Part shown: one piece after another, positions 38,306-47,512 of the stretch | Position numbering within the stretch: the stretch's first letter is position 1 | How the letters are laid out: each line of letters starts with the position of its first letter | NCBI GenBank assembly: GCA_902786015.1 | Contig: CADAAU010000007.1 | Location: 119,172-183,171 of the forward strand | Origin: an uncultured Coriobacteriaceae bacterium | Lineage (GTDB): Bacteria; Actinomycetota; Coriobacteriia; Coriobacteriales; Atopobiaceae | DNA length: 64,000 nt | Direction of reading: 5' to 3' | Program-made: the position numbers and the translations under genes | Notes under the pieces: model-generated | The model's input: only the letters and a program-made list of their open reading frames with translations | Database searches by the model: none | What the model was told of the DNA's origin: nothing

Positions 38306-39101
38306 CGACCCCGAGGTAAACCGTGCTGCTCGTAGGTCGCGTTCGGGAGTACTCGCATGGGACAAGACTCGCACCCGCGAATTGTTCAGGCGCTATAAGG
38401 AGCGTGGTGACGAGCAGGCTCGCGAGCAACTCATCGTAAACCATCTGAACCTCGTTCGCTATCTCGCTTCGAAGTTCAAAAACCGTGGCGAGCCGCTTGA
38501 GGATTTGGTGCAGGTTGGGACCATTGGCCTCATAAAGGCAATCGATAGATTCGAGCCTTCGCGGGGGCTGGAGTTTACGACGTATGCGACCCCCACCATC
38601 ATGGGCGAAATCAAACGGCACTTTAGGGACAAGGGTTGGTCGGTTCGCGTGCCACGTCGGCTACAAGAGCTTTCCGCAAAGGTAATGCAGGTAAACGAGG
38701 AGCTTACACGCGAATTGCAACGATCTCCTTCTGTGGCCGAGATTGCGGAGCGAGCCGAAGCCACGGTCGAGGACGTCTTGGAAGCCATGGAATCGTCGAG
38801 CGCATATAGCTCAGTTCCGCTGGAAGGTGGATCCGACAACGAGGAGGATGCTCCCTCTGTTATCGATCATTATGCCTCCGAAGATGCGGATTTGGCATCG
38901 TCAGACGACCGTATGGTGCTCGAGGAGGCTATCAGCGATTTTTCGACGCGCGAGAAGGACATCATCCGCATGCGCTTTGAGGAGGGGCTCACGCAGATCG
39001 AGATTGCGGAGCGATTGGGCGTTTCGCAGGTTCAGGTTTCTCGTCTGCTGAGGCGTACACTGGAACGCATCCACGACAAAATCGCCACGAGCGCAACATA
39101 G
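38295..39101 (+). CDS. Sigma-70 family factor, SigB/SigF type
   Basis: The 268 residues include region 2 (NHLNLVRYLASKFKNRG, EDLVQVGTIGLIKAIDRF, FTTYATPTIMGEIKRHFRD), region 3 (RELQRSPSVAEIAERA) and region 4 (STREKDIIRMRFEEGLTQIEIAERLGVSQVQVSRLLRR). This is the SigB/SigF/SigG class that directs stress or developmental genes. ATG 38295 lies within the end of the anti-sigma gene, so their amounts are coupled. An in-frame GTG at 38286 is possible. Confidence 0.93.
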   Translation: MATSDPEVNRAARRSRSGVLAWDKTRTRELFRRYKERGDEQAREQLIVNHLNLVRYLASKFKNRGEPLEDLVQVGTIGLIKAIDRFEPSRGLEFTTYATPTIMGEIKRHFRDKGWSVRVPRRLQELSAKVMQVNEELTRELQRSPSVAEIAERAEATVEDVLEAMESSSAYSSVPLEGGSDNEEDAPSVIDHYASEDADLASSDDRMVLEEAISDFSTREKDIIRMRFEEGLTQIEIAERLGVSQVQVSRLLRRTLERIHDKIATSAT

Positions 39102-39109
39102 AAGGGAGT

Positions 39110-39136
39110 CGCCCGCCATCAGGCGGGCGTTCCTGT
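39110..39136 (+). terminator. Terminator after the sigma-factor gene
   Basis: A perfect 8-bp stem CGCCCGCC/GGCGGGCG (39110-39117 with 39122-39129, loop ATCA) is followed by TTCCTGTT. A TACAAT at 39137-39142 may be the -10 box for alaS. There is no room for a T-box leader. Confidence 0.6.
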
Positions 39137-39179
39137 TACAATACGCACATTTATGATTGCAACGAATACGAGGAGAATC

Positions 39180-41855
39180 ATGGGCTCTACTATCAAATAC
39201 ATGACGACTGCGGAGATTCGCGAGGACTTTCTTGCGTTCTTTGCCAGCAAGGGCTGCAAGCGCTATCCGTCATCGTCTCTCATTCCAGATGACCCGTCCC
39301 TCTTGTTGTCGAATGCCGGAATGAACCAGTTCAAGGAATACTACCAGGGACTCAAGACCATGCACGAAATTGGCGCCTGCTCGTGCCAAAAGTGCTTGAG
39401 GACAAACGACATCGACAACATTGGAGACTCAAGGCACCTGTCGTTCTTTGAGATGCTCGGTAACTTTGCGTTTGGCGGATACAGCAAGGAAGATGCAATC
39501 CGTTGGGCAGTGGAGTTTTGCACGAAAGAAGAGCACCTTGGCCTGCCCATGGATCGACTCTTCTTTACCGTGTATCGCGACGACGACGAGTCCATCGAAC
39601 TTTGGCAGAAGTACGGTGCCGACCCGAGCCACATTACGCGTCTGGGCGAGGAAGACAACTTTTGGGCAGCAGGACCCACTGGTCCCTGTGGTCCTTGCTC
39701 TGAGGTCTACTTTGACCAGGGCGAGGAGTTTGGATGCGGAAGCCCCGATTGTGCGCCAGGCTGCGACTGCGATCGCTATTTGGAGTTTTGGAACCTGGTG
39801 TTCACGCAATACGATCGTCAGGAAGATGGGTCTATGCCCGACCTTCCGCACAAGAACATCGATACGGGCATGGGCCTCGAGCGCATTTCCGCGATCATGC
39901 AAGGACAGCACTCAAACTACGAGGGTGACGTTCTGAGGAGCCTGCTGGGCGTGGGAGAGCGCCTCTCGGGCAAGACGTACGGAGGCAAGGCAACGGGTAC
40001 GGATCGGTCGCTTCGCATTATTGCCGATCACGCGCGAGCAGTTACGTTCATGATTGGTGACGGCATCCTTCCCTCCAACGAAGGCCGTGGCTACATTTTG
40101 CGGAGGCTCTTGCGTCGTGCCGTATACCATGGACGGCTCCTGGGAATCGAGGGGGCCTTCATGACGCAGTACTCTGCGGAGGTGCGAGCCATCATGGGCG
40201 AGGTGTACCCTGCGCTCACCGACAATGCCGCACTTATCGATGGCATCATATCGGCAGAGGAAGAGCGCTTTAACGCGACGCTCGACAAGGGCGAGGCGTT
40301 GCTCGAGACAGAACTTGGAGCGATGGAGGAGGGCGCAGACCTGCCGGGTGAGGTCGCGTTTACCCTGCATGACACATACGGATTCCCCATTGACCTCACG
40401 CGCGAGATTTGCGAAACGCGCGGACACGCCATCGAGATGGATTCGTTTGAGGCCGCGATGAAAGATCAGCGCGAGCGTGCTCGTGCTGCAGCCAATCGTG
40501 ATGCCTGGGGTACCTACAACAATGCTTGGACATCGCTTTCTGACGAGTTGCCCTCTACCGAGTTCTGTGGCTACGACGCAGACGAGGTGGACGGAGCGAC
40601 GATACTCGCCATCGTGTGCGACGGTGAACCGGTGAGCCATGCCGCGGCGGGCAAGGCGGTGGAAGTCGTGCTCGACCGTACGCCGTTCTATGCCGAGATG
40701 GGTGGTCAGGTAGGAGATACGGGCACGTTGAGCGCCGAGACTGCCAAGGTCTGCGTCTTGGATACCAAGCATCGCGAGGGGGACCTGTACGCGCATGTGG
40801 GTGAAGTCGTCGAAGGTGACTTGAGCGTAGGACAAAAGGTCGTGGCAACTATCGACCATGGACGTCGTGAGCTCATCCGCCGCAATCACACCGCGACGCA
40901 CTTGCTCGATGCGGCGCTCAAGCGGGTGTTGGGAGATCACGTGAGCCAGGCGGGCTCTCTGGTCGCTCCCGAGCGCCTGCGCTTTGACTTTACGCACTTC
41001 GAGGCCGTTACGCCCGAGGAGCTTGCGCGCATTGAGGGCATGGTGAATGCACAGATCTTTGCCGCAGAGCCCATCGTCACAAAGGTCATGGGCATCGATG
41101 AGGCAAAGGCTGCCGGTGCAGTGGCCCTCTTTGGCGAGAAATATGGGGATACGGTGCGTGTTGTGTCGACGGGCAGCTCGGAAGGCGAGGTATTCTCACG
41201 CGAGTTGTGCGGAGGAACCCATGCACGCAACACGGCTGAGGTTGGTCTGTTCAAGATTGTTTCTGAGGGCTCCGTTGGGTCGAACGCGCGGCGCATAGAG
41301 GCGGTGACCTCGGCGGGTGCTATCAACTATGTGGACGAGCGCCTGGCGTTGCTCGATTTGGTCGCGGCTGGTCTCAAGTGCCGTCCCAATGACATTGCGC
41401 AGCGCGTGGAACAGATTCAGGCGGAGCTTCGCGAAGTCGACAAGAAGCTCCAGGCGGCGCTTGTCGGTGGATCTTCAAACCAGATTCAGGATGCCATAGC
41501 GCAGGCGATCGAAATCGACGGCTACAAGCTGTGCATTGGTCGACTTGACGGCATTTCTGCCAAGGAATTGCGTGGCGCATGGGACACGGTACGCGAAAAG
41601 CTTGGCCCCGCGAGTGCTTGCGTTCTCGCCTCGGTGGGAGAGGACGGTAAGGTCGCGTTGCTTGCTGCTGGCACCGACACGGCGGTGAAATCTGGCTTTG
41701 GCGCTGGCAACCTCATTCGCCAGATTGCTCCTCTGGTCGGCGGCAGAGGAGGTGGCCGGCCAAACATGGCGCAGGCCGGCGGCCGCGATGCGTCAGGCAT
41801 TGACGAGGCGCTCAAAGCGGCCCACAGTGCTCTGTCCGACGCGGCTCAGGCATGA
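39180..41855 (+). CDS. alaS: Alanyl-tRNA synthetase
   Basis: AlaS attaches alanine to its tRNA and edits mischarged serine and glycine. The 891-residue length is typical. Seen are the class II core (SSSLIPDDPSLLLSNAGMNQF, GDSRHLSFFEMLGNF, GTDRSLRIIADHARA), the editing-domain zinc motifs HTATHLLDAAL and CGGTHARNTAEVG, and the C-terminal GGRGGGRPNMAQAGG. GAGGAG precedes ATG 39180. Its stop overlaps the ruvX start by 4 bases. Confidence 0.97.
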   Translation: MGSTIKYMTTAEIREDFLAFFASKGCKRYPSSSLIPDDPSLLLSNAGMNQFKEYYQGLKTMHEIGACSCQKCLRTNDIDNIGDSRHLSFFEMLGNFAFGGYSKEDAIRWAVEFCTKEEHLGLPMDRLFFTVYRDDDESIELWQKYGADPSHITRLGEEDNFWAAGPTGPCGPCSEVYFDQGEEFGCGSPDCAPGCDCDRYLEFWNLVFTQYDRQEDGSMPDLPHKNIDTGMGLERISAIMQGQHSNYEGDVLRSLLGVGERLSGKTYGGKATGTDRSLRIIADHARAVTFMIGDGILPSNEGRGYILRRLLRRAVYHGRLLGIEGAFMTQYSAEVRAIMGEVYPALTDNAALIDGIISAEEERFNATLDKGEALLETELGAMEEGADLPGEVAFTLHDTYGFPIDLTREICETRGHAIEMDSFEAAMKDQRERARAAANRDAWGTYNNAWTSLSDELPSTEFCGYDADEVDGATILAIVCDGEPVSHAAAGKAVEVVLDRTPFYAEMGGQVGDTGTLSAETAKVCVLDTKHREGDLYAHVGEVVEGDLSVGQKVVATIDHGRRELIRRNHTATHLLDAALKRVLGDHVSQAGSLVAPERLRFDFTHFEAVTPEELARIEGMVNAQIFAAEPIVTKVMGIDEAKAAGAVALFGEKYGDTVRVVSTGSSEGEVFSRELCGGTHARNTAEVGLFKIVSEGSVGSNARRIEAVTSAGAINYVDERLALLDLVAAGLKCRPNDIAQRVEQIQAELREVDKKLQAALVGGSSNQIQDAIAQAIEIDGYKLCIGRLDGISAKELRGAWDTVREKLGPASACVLASVGEDGKVALLAAGTDTAVKSGFGAGNLIRQIAPLVGGRGGGRPNMAQAGGRDASGIDEALKAAHSALSDAAQA

Positions 41856-42265
41856 GAGCGCTGGCGCTCGACATAGGTGAGGTTAGAATTGGCATAGCCG
41901 CAAGCGACGTCACCGGTACGGTGGCGTCGCCCGTTGCCGTTTTGCCTGCGCAGGAGGTTTTGTCAAACGCGCGGACATGGAGACGGGTCCTTGACGACTA
42001 CGAGCCCGAGGTGCTTGTCTGCGGACTGCCAGAAACGATGGCCGGTGATAGAGGACCGCAGGCCCAAAACGTACAACATGTAGCGGAGAGAATCGCCGCG
42101 TCTTGCGGTATTCCTTTGGAATTTGTAGACGAACGCCTGTCCTCAGTCGAAGCGAAGCGTATTCTTAGGGCTCAGGGACTCAATGAGCGACGGATGCGCG
42201 GCAAAGTCGACATGGTTGCGGCGTCACTCTTCCTGCAAACGTGGCTTGATTGCCACAATAATTGA
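41852..42265 (+). CDS. ruvX: Holliday junction resolvase-like RuvX (YqgF)
   Basis: A 137-residue RNase H-fold nuclease, involved in 16S rRNA 5'-end maturation or junction resolution. Motifs are ALDIGEVRIGIAASD at the start, VLVCGLPETMAGDRGPQ, VDERLSSVEA and a final DMVAASLFLQTWL. The usual G in D-x-G-x-x-R is present (DIGEVR). The alaS-ruvX-mltG order is common in Firmicutes and Actinobacteria. Confidence 0.93.
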   Translation: MRALALDIGEVRIGIAASDVTGTVASPVAVLPAQEVLSNARTWRRVLDDYEPEVLVCGLPETMAGDRGPQAQNVQHVAERIAASCGIPLEFVDERLSSVEAKRILRAQGLNERRMRGKVDMVAASLFLQTWLDCHNN

Positions 42266-42275
42266 GAGGACTATT

Positions 42276-43790
42276 ATGCCCACACCCTCGAATCCGCACG
42301 ATACGGGGAAGATTTCCGAATCGGAATCTTCAAACGTGCCACAGCAGCGAGCAACCAAGCACAATCGCCCAAAGCGTGGACGTCGTCCTCAGCCTAGCGG
42401 AGGATCGGGAGGAGCGGCTAAGGCCCAACGAAAGGGTCAGGCACGTACGGGAACAACGGGTTCGCTTTCTGCGACAAATCCCGGCCGTGTACGTCGGCGT
42501 TCTGCTGGCAGCGGAAAGACGACTGGCTCGCTTAACGTTGCGGCTGTAAAAAAGAGCAATGGTGTGTCGCCGTTCGTCATAGTCGGCGCGGCCGTTGCTG
42601 TTGTTGCACTGCTCGTTGGGGGCTTCTTTGTGGTGAACAACCTTCGACACCCCTACGAGGGTGCCCGCGTAGAAGACGGACAAACCGTTACGGTCACCAT
42701 TCCCGAGGGCGCTGACGGTGGCACCATAATCCAGACGCTTCTCGATGCCGGCGTAATACACAGTAGCAAGGACTTTAGACGCGCGACAGCCGAACAGAAC
42801 GCAGACCAAAACCTAAGATGCGGAACATATACGTTCAAAACGGGTTCCGACCCTGCGGAGGTCGTAAAGCAGCTGGTTGCCGGTCCAAATACGAGTGAAG
42901 GTCAGCTGCAGGTCCCCGAAGGGCTCACGGTTACGCAGACTGCCCAACTGGTCGAGTCGACATTGGGCATCCCGGCCCAGGAGTTCTTGGAGCAGGCGAA
43001 GGCATCGACTTACGTGGATGAGTTCCCCTTCCTAAAGGAGGCGGCAAATGATTCTTTGGAAGGATACCTGTATCCCAAAACCTACGACTTAGGCGGAAAA
43101 AAGCTCACCGCCAACGAAGTCATAAGGCTTATGCTCACGCAGTTTGCATCTGAGCTTGCAAAGATCGACATGGATTCTGCGCGTTCCGAGATCCTTACGC
43201 GCTATGGGCTCAATGCCACGAACTACGACTTCATAAAGATTGCCTCCATTATCGAAGAGGAGGCTATCAACGAAGACGATCGCGGAAAGGTGTCCTCGGT
43301 TTTTTATAATCGACTCAAGAGCAACATGGCGTTGCAGAGCGACGCAACCATGGGATATGTGACGGGTGGAGCCATCTCGGCTGCCGATTTAGAAGCCGAC
43401 AGCCCCTATAACACCTACAAGTACAAGGGATTGCCTCCCACGCCAATCTGCTCTCCCAGCGAATGGGCGCTCGAGGCAGCCATGCATCCTGACGACACCA
43501 AGTACCTGTTCTTCTTTATTATCGAATCCCCAGATTACTCCAACCATACCTTCTCCGAGACGTTTGAAGAGCACGATGCCGCGTATAGGGCCGCACTTGC
43601 GGAACAGCAAGCAGCGAGCGGTTCGGGACAAGCGTCGAATACCGCGTCAACAAATCAAAGTGCTTCGACAAGTACCGATAATCAGACTCAAGGGACAAGC
43701 ACGATGACAGAACAGCCGGTTACGAACGAGTCGGTCACAGACGTGGCGAATTCTGTTGTGGTCGAGCAGGATGCCGAGGGTGGCGTATGA
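42276..43790 (+). CDS. mltG: Endolytic murein transglycosylase MltG
   Basis: MltG cleaves nascent glycan strands and sets their length. The 504 residues begin with a basic, disordered cytoplasmic tail (about 1-95), then one membrane segment (about 97-120). A LysM-like part follows (VTVTIPEGADGGTIIQTLLDAG). The YceG catalytic domain shows LEGYLYPKTYDL, IIEEEAINEDDRGKVSSVFYNRL with the catalytic glutamate, LQSDATMGYV and PTPICSPSEWALEAA. A Q/S/T-rich C-terminal tail of about 70 residues follows. It overlaps the yqeG start by 4 bases. Confidence 0.93.
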   Translation: MPTPSNPHDTGKISESESSNVPQQRATKHNRPKRGRRPQPSGGSGGAAKAQRKGQARTGTTGSLSATNPGRVRRRSAGSGKTTGSLNVAAVKKSNGVSPFVIVGAAVAVVALLVGGFFVVNNLRHPYEGARVEDGQTVTVTIPEGADGGTIIQTLLDAGVIHSSKDFRRATAEQNADQNLRCGTYTFKTGSDPAEVVKQLVAGPNTSEGQLQVPEGLTVTQTAQLVESTLGIPAQEFLEQAKASTYVDEFPFLKEAANDSLEGYLYPKTYDLGGKKLTANEVIRLMLTQFASELAKIDMDSARSEILTRYGLNATNYDFIKIASIIEEEAINEDDRGKVSSVFYNRLKSNMALQSDATMGYVTGGAISAADLEADSPYNTYKYKGLPPTPICSPSEWALEAAMHPDDTKYLFFFIIESPDYSNHTFSETFEEHDAAYRAALAEQQAASGSGQASNTASTNQSASTSTDNQTQGTSTMTEQPVTNESVTDVANSVVVEQDAEGGV

Positions 43791-44287
43791 GAGTTGTAAA
43801 AGCCTGGCGTTACGTTCGGTCGGTAGACCTCATCGACGTGTCCGACCTTGTGGATCAAGGGGTGCGGTGCGTCCTCCTTGATCGTGACAATACTCTGGTC
43901 CCACGTGATGCACGTGTGGCACCCGAAAGCGTGCGCGCTTGGCTTTCGGAACTCAAGGCAGCAAACATAGCGATCTGTATGGTTTCGAACAACTTTCATA
44001 CATCGCAGGTTTGTGCTTCTGCAGAAGAGCTCGGCTGTTCCGTAGTCCACCACGCCATGAAGCCGGCACCCATTGCCGTACACGTTGCCATGGCTACCAT
44101 GGGTGTTCCCGCAGAGCAAACCGTCCTCATTGGCGACCAGCTCTTTACCGACATGATTGCTGGCAACCTAGCCCGCGTCCGTACGATTCTGGTGCGCCCG
44201 CAGTCAAGGACCGACCTATGGTACACACAGCTCTTTAGAATCGCAGAGCATGCCTTCTTGCGAGGGGTAACCTTCGAAGGCGAGTAA
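43787..44287 (+). CDS. YqeG-family HAD-IIIA phosphatase
   Basis: The 166 residues match the YqeG family: motif I LLDRDNTLVPRD, motif II MVSNNFHTSQV, the lysine in HHAMKPAP and motif III IGDQLFTDMIAGN. Related proteins include phosphatidylglycerophosphatase GEP4. A role in phosphatidylglycerol synthesis is possible but not shown. In many Firmicutes yqeG precedes yqeH and aroE; here it ends the alaS operon and a repeat-bearing gap precedes aroK. Confidence 0.87.
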   Translation: MRVVKAWRYVRSVDLIDVSDLVDQGVRCVLLDRDNTLVPRDARVAPESVRAWLSELKAANIAICMVSNNFHTSQVCASAEELGCSVVHHAMKPAPIAVHVAMATMGVPAEQTVLIGDQLFTDMIAGNLARVRTILVRPQSRTDLWYTQLFRIAEHAFLRGVTFEGE

Positions 44288-44588
44288 AGAGGCTCTGCCC
44301 TTCTTGGATTGTATGTCTTCACGTAGTTGCGCAGCAATGGTGATGGCAGGGGTCATGCGTCTGTGCGAGTTCCGCAGCGAAGCAAGGACCGTCCGAGCCC
44401 AGGTGCATAACCTTCGTCACCGCGCCGTGCGAGGACTATTAGGTACGGAACACACCTCGCGCGCATACTCTAATTGTGATGCTTAGCGCGGCTTACCTCT
44501 ATGCTGTCTCGCGGATTCAGCTGTTCTTTGGGGGCGGGTGCCCATCACGTGATAAAATCACGAGTGAACAACTCGACGGGAGATTCTT
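44288..44588. other. Gap with dispersed repeat and putative aroK promoter
   Basis: No gene is seen in these 301 bases. The element at 44363-44412 is the reverse-orientation match of 29904-29955. An extended -10 (TGA-TAAAAT, 44550-44558) overlapping the palindrome ATCACGTGAT (44544-44553) is the probable aroK promoter, with GGGAG before the GTG start. Confidence 0.5.
44363..44412 (-). repeat. Dispersed intergenic repeat, second copy
   Basis: Read on the minus strand, it starts GGTTATGCACCTGGGCTCGG and ends in GCGGAACTCGCAC, matching 29904-29955 at most positions. Here it lacks the outer palindromic arms seen at 29894-29977. Confidence 0.7.
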
Positions 44589-45128
44589 GTGAAAACAAAA
44601 GATGGGTACGTAATCCACGAAGGGTGTGATCACATCTTCTTTGTGGGATTTTTGGGCGCCGGGAAATCGACGCTCGCACGAAACTTGGGACGGCTGTATC
44701 GGCGCCACTATGTGGACACCGACCGTATGGCTGAACGATTGATGCAAAAGAGCGTGCGCCAATGCTTCGAAGAGGATGGCGAGGAGGCGTTTAGGGATGC
44801 CGAGACGGCAGTCCTCGAACTCCTGAAGGAGGAGAAATCGCTCTTGGTAAGCTGTGGGGGCGGCATCGTCGAACGACCAGAGAACAGTGGTCTCATGCGC
44901 GAGATGGGTGTCATCGTATACCTTGATGGCGACCTCAATGACTCGTTAAGGCAAATACAGCATCCCGAAAAACGACCCGATCTGGGGAGCAATGCTCGCG
45001 AGCTGTATGATCATCGACGTCCCTTGTTCAAGAATGTGGCGGACTACGTCATCGACATTCGTGACAAGTCGTTCGATGAAGTCGCCGAGTATGCGGGATG
45101 CCTGCTTTGGGCGGAGGGCTTGTTATGA
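44589..45128 (+). CDS. aroK: Shikimate kinase
   Basis: This 179-residue P-loop kinase phosphorylates shikimate. It shows Walker A GFLGAGKSTLARNLG, the shikimate-binding DTDRMAERL and FRDAETAVL (with the usual FR-x-x-E), and SCGGGIVERPEN. These active-site features look intact. GTG 44589 is used after GGGAG. Its end overlaps the degenerate aroB-like gene by 4 bases. In this order (aroK-aroB-pepP-efp-nusB) it belongs to a widely conserved neighbourhood. Confidence 0.9.
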   Translation: MKTKDGYVIHEGCDHIFFVGFLGAGKSTLARNLGRLYRRHYVDTDRMAERLMQKSVRQCFEEDGEEAFRDAETAVLELLKEEKSLLVSCGGGIVERPENSGLMREMGVIVYLDGDLNDSLRQIQHPEKRPDLGSNARELYDHRRPLFKNVADYVIDIRDKSFDEVAEYAGCLLWAEGLL

Positions 45129-46264
45129 GTGACGTTCGACGGCAGTTGTCGCGGCAATGGATTCCCATTGTGGGAGGATCGTGTGACCTTCGACTGGGCG
45201 AGGATGCCGTTCTAAGTGCGGGCAAGGTCATGCGCGACTCTGTCGGTCGACCGCACCTCTGCGTGATTGTGCACTCCACCAACGAAGAGCGACGGCTGGT
45301 GGAGGAGCTCCAAAGGCAGGCCATTGACGCAGGGTTTTCCTGTGTTTTGTATCCGGTTGAGGATAAATGTCGCACGAGCGACTGCGCGGCACGTCTGAAC
45401 TCGGCGTTTGCGTCATACGGGATAACGGCGGATGACCTTTGCTGTGCTGTAGGGAATGCCGATCTTATTTCGGTCGCTTCGAGCGTATGTGGCTCATGGT
45501 GCCAAGGTATGTCGTTGCTTGGGATTCCACGGGACGAAGTGGCACTGTTTGAGGGTGTCCTCATTCCGCGGGCGCTTGACGTTGGAAATTCTACGGGAGT
45601 CGTGAGCGTACGTCCAGCGGCACGACATGCGCTGCTCGACCTTTCGTACGTTATGGGGTCCTCAGAGAGTGAGGAGTCGCGTCATGCACGTGTTCTCATG
45701 GTGGGTGCGGCGCTCTCGAGCTCAGAAATCGAGTTCTCGCATTTGTGGGATAATGCGCATCTTCTTGTGAACGGAGATGCGGAGACGCGCCGCGCGCAAA
45801 TAATAGAGACTGCAAAGCAACGTGGTAAACTCGATTGCTCGTCTGCTATGGCGGTTCGAAACTCGTTGTCGTTCGGACGTCTCTTTGCGGATGCGTGTGC
45901 CACATTGCTTCCAGACGCCGGCTACTCGTCGCTTTTGGCTGAGGGAATGCGCTTTTGCGCGCGTATCTCGGTTGCGCAGGATAAACTTCCGCTCGACGAC
46001 ATGCTTGCTTTAGACGAGCTGCTTGACCTCATGGAAATCGAGACGGTTATCTGTGATTTGGATGAGCGAGATCTGATGACCGCGTATTTGCATCAAAAAA
46101 ACTTGCGTTCCAGACGAAACTTGCTCGAGATTCCGCTTGCTATGGGGCGCGTGCGACTTGCGTCGGTTGAGAATGACATGCTTGAGGAACATATAGGCGC
46201 ATGGTGTGATGCACATAGGAAAATGTGTGGGAATGAGGAGAAATATGAATCAGATTATTGTTGA
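45125..46264 (+). CDS. Degenerate 3-dehydroquinate synthase-like protein
   Basis: This 379-residue protein sits where aroB should be and has its general layout. The key residues are absent. Where AroB has GGGVVGDLAG it reads VGNADLISVA. Where the metal-binding FGHTFGHAIE should be it reads LSFGRLFADACA. The later H-G-E-A-V is LAEGMRF. The end (HQKNLRSRRNLLEIPLAMGRV) matches AroB only loosely, so it probably cannot make 3-dehydroquinate by the usual chemistry. It is an intact frame, translationally coupled to aroK, and overlaps pepP by 20 bases. It may have a structural or regulatory role. Homology is mostly inferred from position and pattern. Confidence 0.6.
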   Translation: MSDVRRQLSRQWIPIVGGSCDLRLGEDAVLSAGKVMRDSVGRPHLCVIVHSTNEERRLVEELQRQAIDAGFSCVLYPVEDKCRTSDCAARLNSAFASYGITADDLCCAVGNADLISVASSVCGSWCQGMSLLGIPRDEVALFEGVLIPRALDVGNSTGVVSVRPAARHALLDLSYVMGSSESEESRHARVLMVGAALSSSEIEFSHLWDNAHLLVNGDAETRRAQIIETAKQRGKLDCSSAMAVRNSLSFGRLFADACATLLPDAGYSSLLAEGMRFCARISVAQDKLPLDDMLALDELLDLMEIETVICDLDERDLMTAYLHQKNLRSRRNLLEIPLAMGRVRLASVENDMLEEHIGAWCDAHRKMCGNEEKYESDYC

Positions 46265-47357
46265 GCGACTGTCAGCTTTGCGGGATCTTATGAAGCAGAG
46301 AGGATATGATGCGGTGCTGCTCCGCAACGTGTCTGATTTGCGCTGGCTCACGGGAGTGGCGCGCGTGTTCGATTTCGAGATTGCCCACACGGCCTTTATA
46401 ACGGACGAAAACGCCTGGCTCCACACTGACGGTCGCTACTTTGGGGCGCTGAGTGCACAACTCGACGATTCGGTATGGTGTCTCGACCAAAAAGACGTGA
46501 CGCAGGCAGCTTGGATGGCAAAAAAGGTGTGTTCGTCGGGGGCGCGGGTGGTAGCCGTTGAGGATACGCTGACGATTGGGCTGTATGAGGAGTTCGAATG
46601 GGAGCTCAAGAAGGCATCGATTGCCTGCTTGACACCTCGACTACACGACGACATCGTAAGACTGCGCATCATAAAGAAAGGCGACGAGCTTGAGGTGCTT
46701 CAGCGGGCACAGGACATTACCGATGAGGCATTCACCCATATGTGTATGTATCTCCACGAAGGACTCAGCGAGCTTCAAGTGCGGGCGGAGCTTGAGTCGT
46801 ATATGCTGTCTCACGGAGCGGATGGACTCGCATTTGACTCCATCATTGCTTCTGGTCCGAATGGGGCCAATCCTCATGCAAGGCCGAGTGCTCGTCTTGT
46901 CCAAAACGGTGATTTGATGGTTATGGACTTTGGTGCGTCGCTGATGGATTATCAGTCGGACATGACGCGGACCGTGTGCATAGGTCAGCCGAGCGCAGAG
47001 CAGCGCAGGGCATACGATGCGGTTAGATTGGCGCACGAGACTTGTGCGCAGGTAGCCCGGCCGGGAATGCTCGGTAGAGAGCTCCATGAGCTTGCGGCAA
47101 AGACCCTCGAAGAGGCTGGCTACGGCAAGTATTTTAATCACGGACTGGGGCATGGCGTCGGGATCGATATCCACGAGCTTCCTTCGGTGGGCAAGCACGG
47201 TGAGCTTCCACTCGAGGAAGGATGCGTCTTTACCATTGAGCCTGGCGTCTATCTTCCCGGGAAGTTTGGCATCCGCCTTGAAGATTGTGGAGTCATGGGT
47301 CCAGATGGATACGAACCATTTACTGCATCGACGCATGATATGGTATGTGTGGGTTAG
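46245..47357 (+). CDS. Xaa-Pro aminopeptidase (M24 family)
   Basis: A 370-residue creatinase-fold peptidase. The N-terminal domain includes RNVSDLRWLTG and HTDGRYF. The catalytic domain carries the five metal ligands: the aspartates in DFGASLMDYQSDMTRT, histidine in HGLGHGVGIDIHE, and the glutamates in IEPGVY and GIRLEDCG. GAGGAG precedes ATG 46245, inside the end of the aroB-like gene. A pepP-efp pairing is usual; here the PTS operon intervenes. Confidence 0.93.
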   Translation: MNQIIVERLSALRDLMKQRGYDAVLLRNVSDLRWLTGVARVFDFEIAHTAFITDENAWLHTDGRYFGALSAQLDDSVWCLDQKDVTQAAWMAKKVCSSGARVVAVEDTLTIGLYEEFEWELKKASIACLTPRLHDDIVRLRIIKKGDELEVLQRAQDITDEAFTHMCMYLHEGLSELQVRAELESYMLSHGADGLAFDSIIASGPNGANPHARPSARLVQNGDLMVMDFGASLMDYQSDMTRTVCIGQPSAEQRRAYDAVRLAHETCAQVARPGMLGRELHELAAKTLEEAGYGKYFNHGLGHGVGIDIHELPSVGKHGELPLEEGCVFTIEPGVYLPGKFGIRLEDCGVMGPDGYEPFTASTHDMVCVG

Positions 47358-47422
47358 TGCACAGTCACATTTACTAATCAATAACAAGAATTATCTAATA
47401 TATCTATATATAAATTCGAAGT

Positions 47423-47456
47423 AAGCTATCGTTCAAAGCATTTTGGGCGATAGCTT
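47423..47456 (+). terminator. Hairpin after pepP
   Basis: A perfect 9-bp stem AAGCTATCG/CGATAGCTT (47423-47431 with 47448-47456) in an AT-rich gap, followed by CTTGACAAC. The CGATAG core appears again at 47524 inside the PTS promoter, so it could be part of an operator. Confidence 0.45.
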
Positions 47457-47512
47457 CTTGACAACAAATTCGTCTCCGGCGGCTGTTTAATGACTATTTG
47501 CGGAATTCGAGG

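Noticed and set aside
39102..39179. T-box riboswitch upstream of alaS
   Set aside because: The gap is only 78 bases and is filled by a terminator hairpin and a -10-like box; there is no room for a T-box.
39912..40997. 361-residue minus-strand frame
   Set aside because: It is antisense to alaS.
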